Source: JACRCG01 sp964524835 (GTDB lineage: Bacteria; Desulfobacterota; Desulfuromonadia; Geobacterales; Pseudopelobacteraceae). From it: a DNA stretch of 64,000 nucleotides. Position 1 is the stretch's first letter. Every line of letters starts with the position of its first letter. The notes beneath the pieces were generated by a model. The model made no database searches, had not been told where the DNA came from, and saw only the letters and a program-made list of their open reading frames with translations. A program made the position numbers and the translations under genes. Location of the stretch: assembly GCA_964524835.1 (NCBI GenBank), contig CAZGEG010000002.1, forward strand, positions 175,240-239,239, written 5' to 3'. This document shows, piece by piece, positions 63,368 through 64,000 of the stretch.

Positions 63368-63949
63368 ATGACCTATAACCCCAACATACATAAACGCCAT
63401 TCAATTCGATTTGATGATTATGATTATTCATAGGCCGGCGCGTATTTCGTGACGATTTGTACCTGGCAACGTGATTGTCTGTTTGGTGAAATTATGAATG
63501 ACGAAATGGTTTTGAATGATGCGGGGCGGATTGTTGCTGAAGAATGGGAGAGGACACCTGGAATGCGGTCAAATGTTGAATTGGATGCATGGACAATAAT
63601 GCCCAATCATTTTCACGGAATAATTTTAATACACGCCGCCAACGTAGGGGCGCATTGCATGCGCCCTGATTTGGGTATGCGCCCTGGAATGTTCAATGCG
63701 GAAATGTCGTGCTCATGCAATGCGCCCCTACGGCGACAATCCGGTTCTTTGGGGTCTGTTGTTGCCGGTTTTAAATCGGCGACAACCAAACGCATCAACA
63801 CATTCCGCAGCAACGTCGGTTGCCCGGTGTGGCAACGGAATTATTACGAACGGGTGATCAGAAACGATGATGAAATGTCCCGCGCCCGTGAATACATTGT
63901 CAACAGCCCCCTGAAATGGGCATTGGATAGAGAAAATCAGAATAATTAG
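63368..63949 (+). pseudogene. REP-associated transposase (RAYT, Y1/IS200-like), amber-interrupted
   Basis: ATG 63368 starts TYNPNIHKRHSIRFDDYDYS and then meets TAG at 63431-63433. The same frame continues AGAYFVTICTWQRDCLFGEI to a stop at 63947-63949, so only one codon (likely CAG to TAG) breaks a 193-codon frame. The HUH motif is in IMPNHFHGI; the Tyr is probably in NYYERVIRNDDE. A second REP pair lies inside the frame without shifting it. It is a decayed gene unless the stop is read through. Confidence 0.82.
63644..63731. repeat. REP pair inside the transposase frame
   Basis: GTAGGGGCGCATTGC... (63644-63666) is matched inverted by CATGCAATGCGCCCCTAC (63714-63731), the same sequence as the intergenic pair. 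It adds about 30 residues (VGAHCMRPDLGMRP ... CSCNAPLR) to the protein between the HUH motif and the C-terminal half, in frame. Confidence 0.8.
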
Positions 63950-64000
63950 TTGTCCCTGAAAAAGTGTAACTATCTGATTTATAATGTTTATTATGCGTTT

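Overview
The window looks like a draft-assembly contig from a deltaproteobacterium of the Geobacter type (Desulfuromonadota/Geobacterales). The basis is the mix of genes: a class II B12-dependent ribonucleotide reductase, an NtrC-type sigma-54 regulator, split queuosine and biotin genes, a 2-oxoglutarate dehydrogenase E1, many small lipoproteins and TPR proteins, and moderately high GC. The genus is an inference from gene content, not a match.

Layout. 1-3.5 kb: the end of bioD, a SulP anion transporter, and divergently from it an O-acetylhomoserine sulfhydrylase (metY) behind a clear sigma-70 promoter covered by palindromes. 3.6-7.5 kb: queD-queE, a small unknown gene, an Fe-S 23S rRNA methyltransferase and a TPR protein. 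7.6-10.7 kb: an IHF/HU protein, an OmpA-type outer membrane protein, a small secreted protein and a lipoprotein. 10.7-13.2 kb: a Ppx/GppA phosphatase and malQ. 13.3-19.5 kb: the classical fatty acid cluster DUF177-rpmF-plsX-fabH-fabD-fabG-acpP-fabF. 19.5-24.8 kb: rpiB, glyA, bioA, a sigma-54 response regulator and a TPR protein. 24.9-27.4 kb: tRNA-Asp and nrdJ on the minus strand, nrdJ with two well placed NrdR-like boxes. 27.5-33.4 kb: a beta-helix secreted protein, a cysteine desulfurase-family enzyme, a lipoprotein, PIN-PhoH ATPase, tsaD and rsmA.

33.4-37.5 kb is an accessory island between rsmA and rmuC. It holds one good and one weaker integron attC-like site, a small secreted lysine-rich protein, a small membrane protein, a HigBA-like toxin-antitoxin pair whose toxin is frameshifted, a GNAT acetyltransferase, a second-type RsgA GTPase, and a TumE-like (DUF6516) toxin with an HTH partner. 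No integron integrase is in the window. 37.5-49.3 kb returns to a core-like region: rmuC, a YciO/YrdC protein, a BrkB-type membrane protein, a lone sucA, and a three-gene group (receiver-like membrane protein, LysM protein, GspE/PilB-type ATPase).

49.4-63.2 kb is dominated by one giant secreted multidomain protein of roughly 4,490 residues if the 100-N assembly gap at 61475-61574 is really about 318 bases. It has about thirteen carboxypeptidase-regulatory-like beta-sandwich repeats, bacterial Ig-like domains, three nearly identical 207-residue tandem repeats, a LamG-like domain of different base composition, and Gly-rich C-terminal repeats. Upstream lie a textbook sigma-54 promoter and an 80-bp tandem repeat array carrying TTTACAC/GTGTAAA dyads, placed like enhancer sites. 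The window ends in a REP/REPIN element and a REP-associated transposase gene broken by an amber codon.

Three dispersed copies of an unnamed ~73-bp element with two hairpins and apparent compensatory changes (7481, 22785, 29801) are a further structure not explained by the genes.
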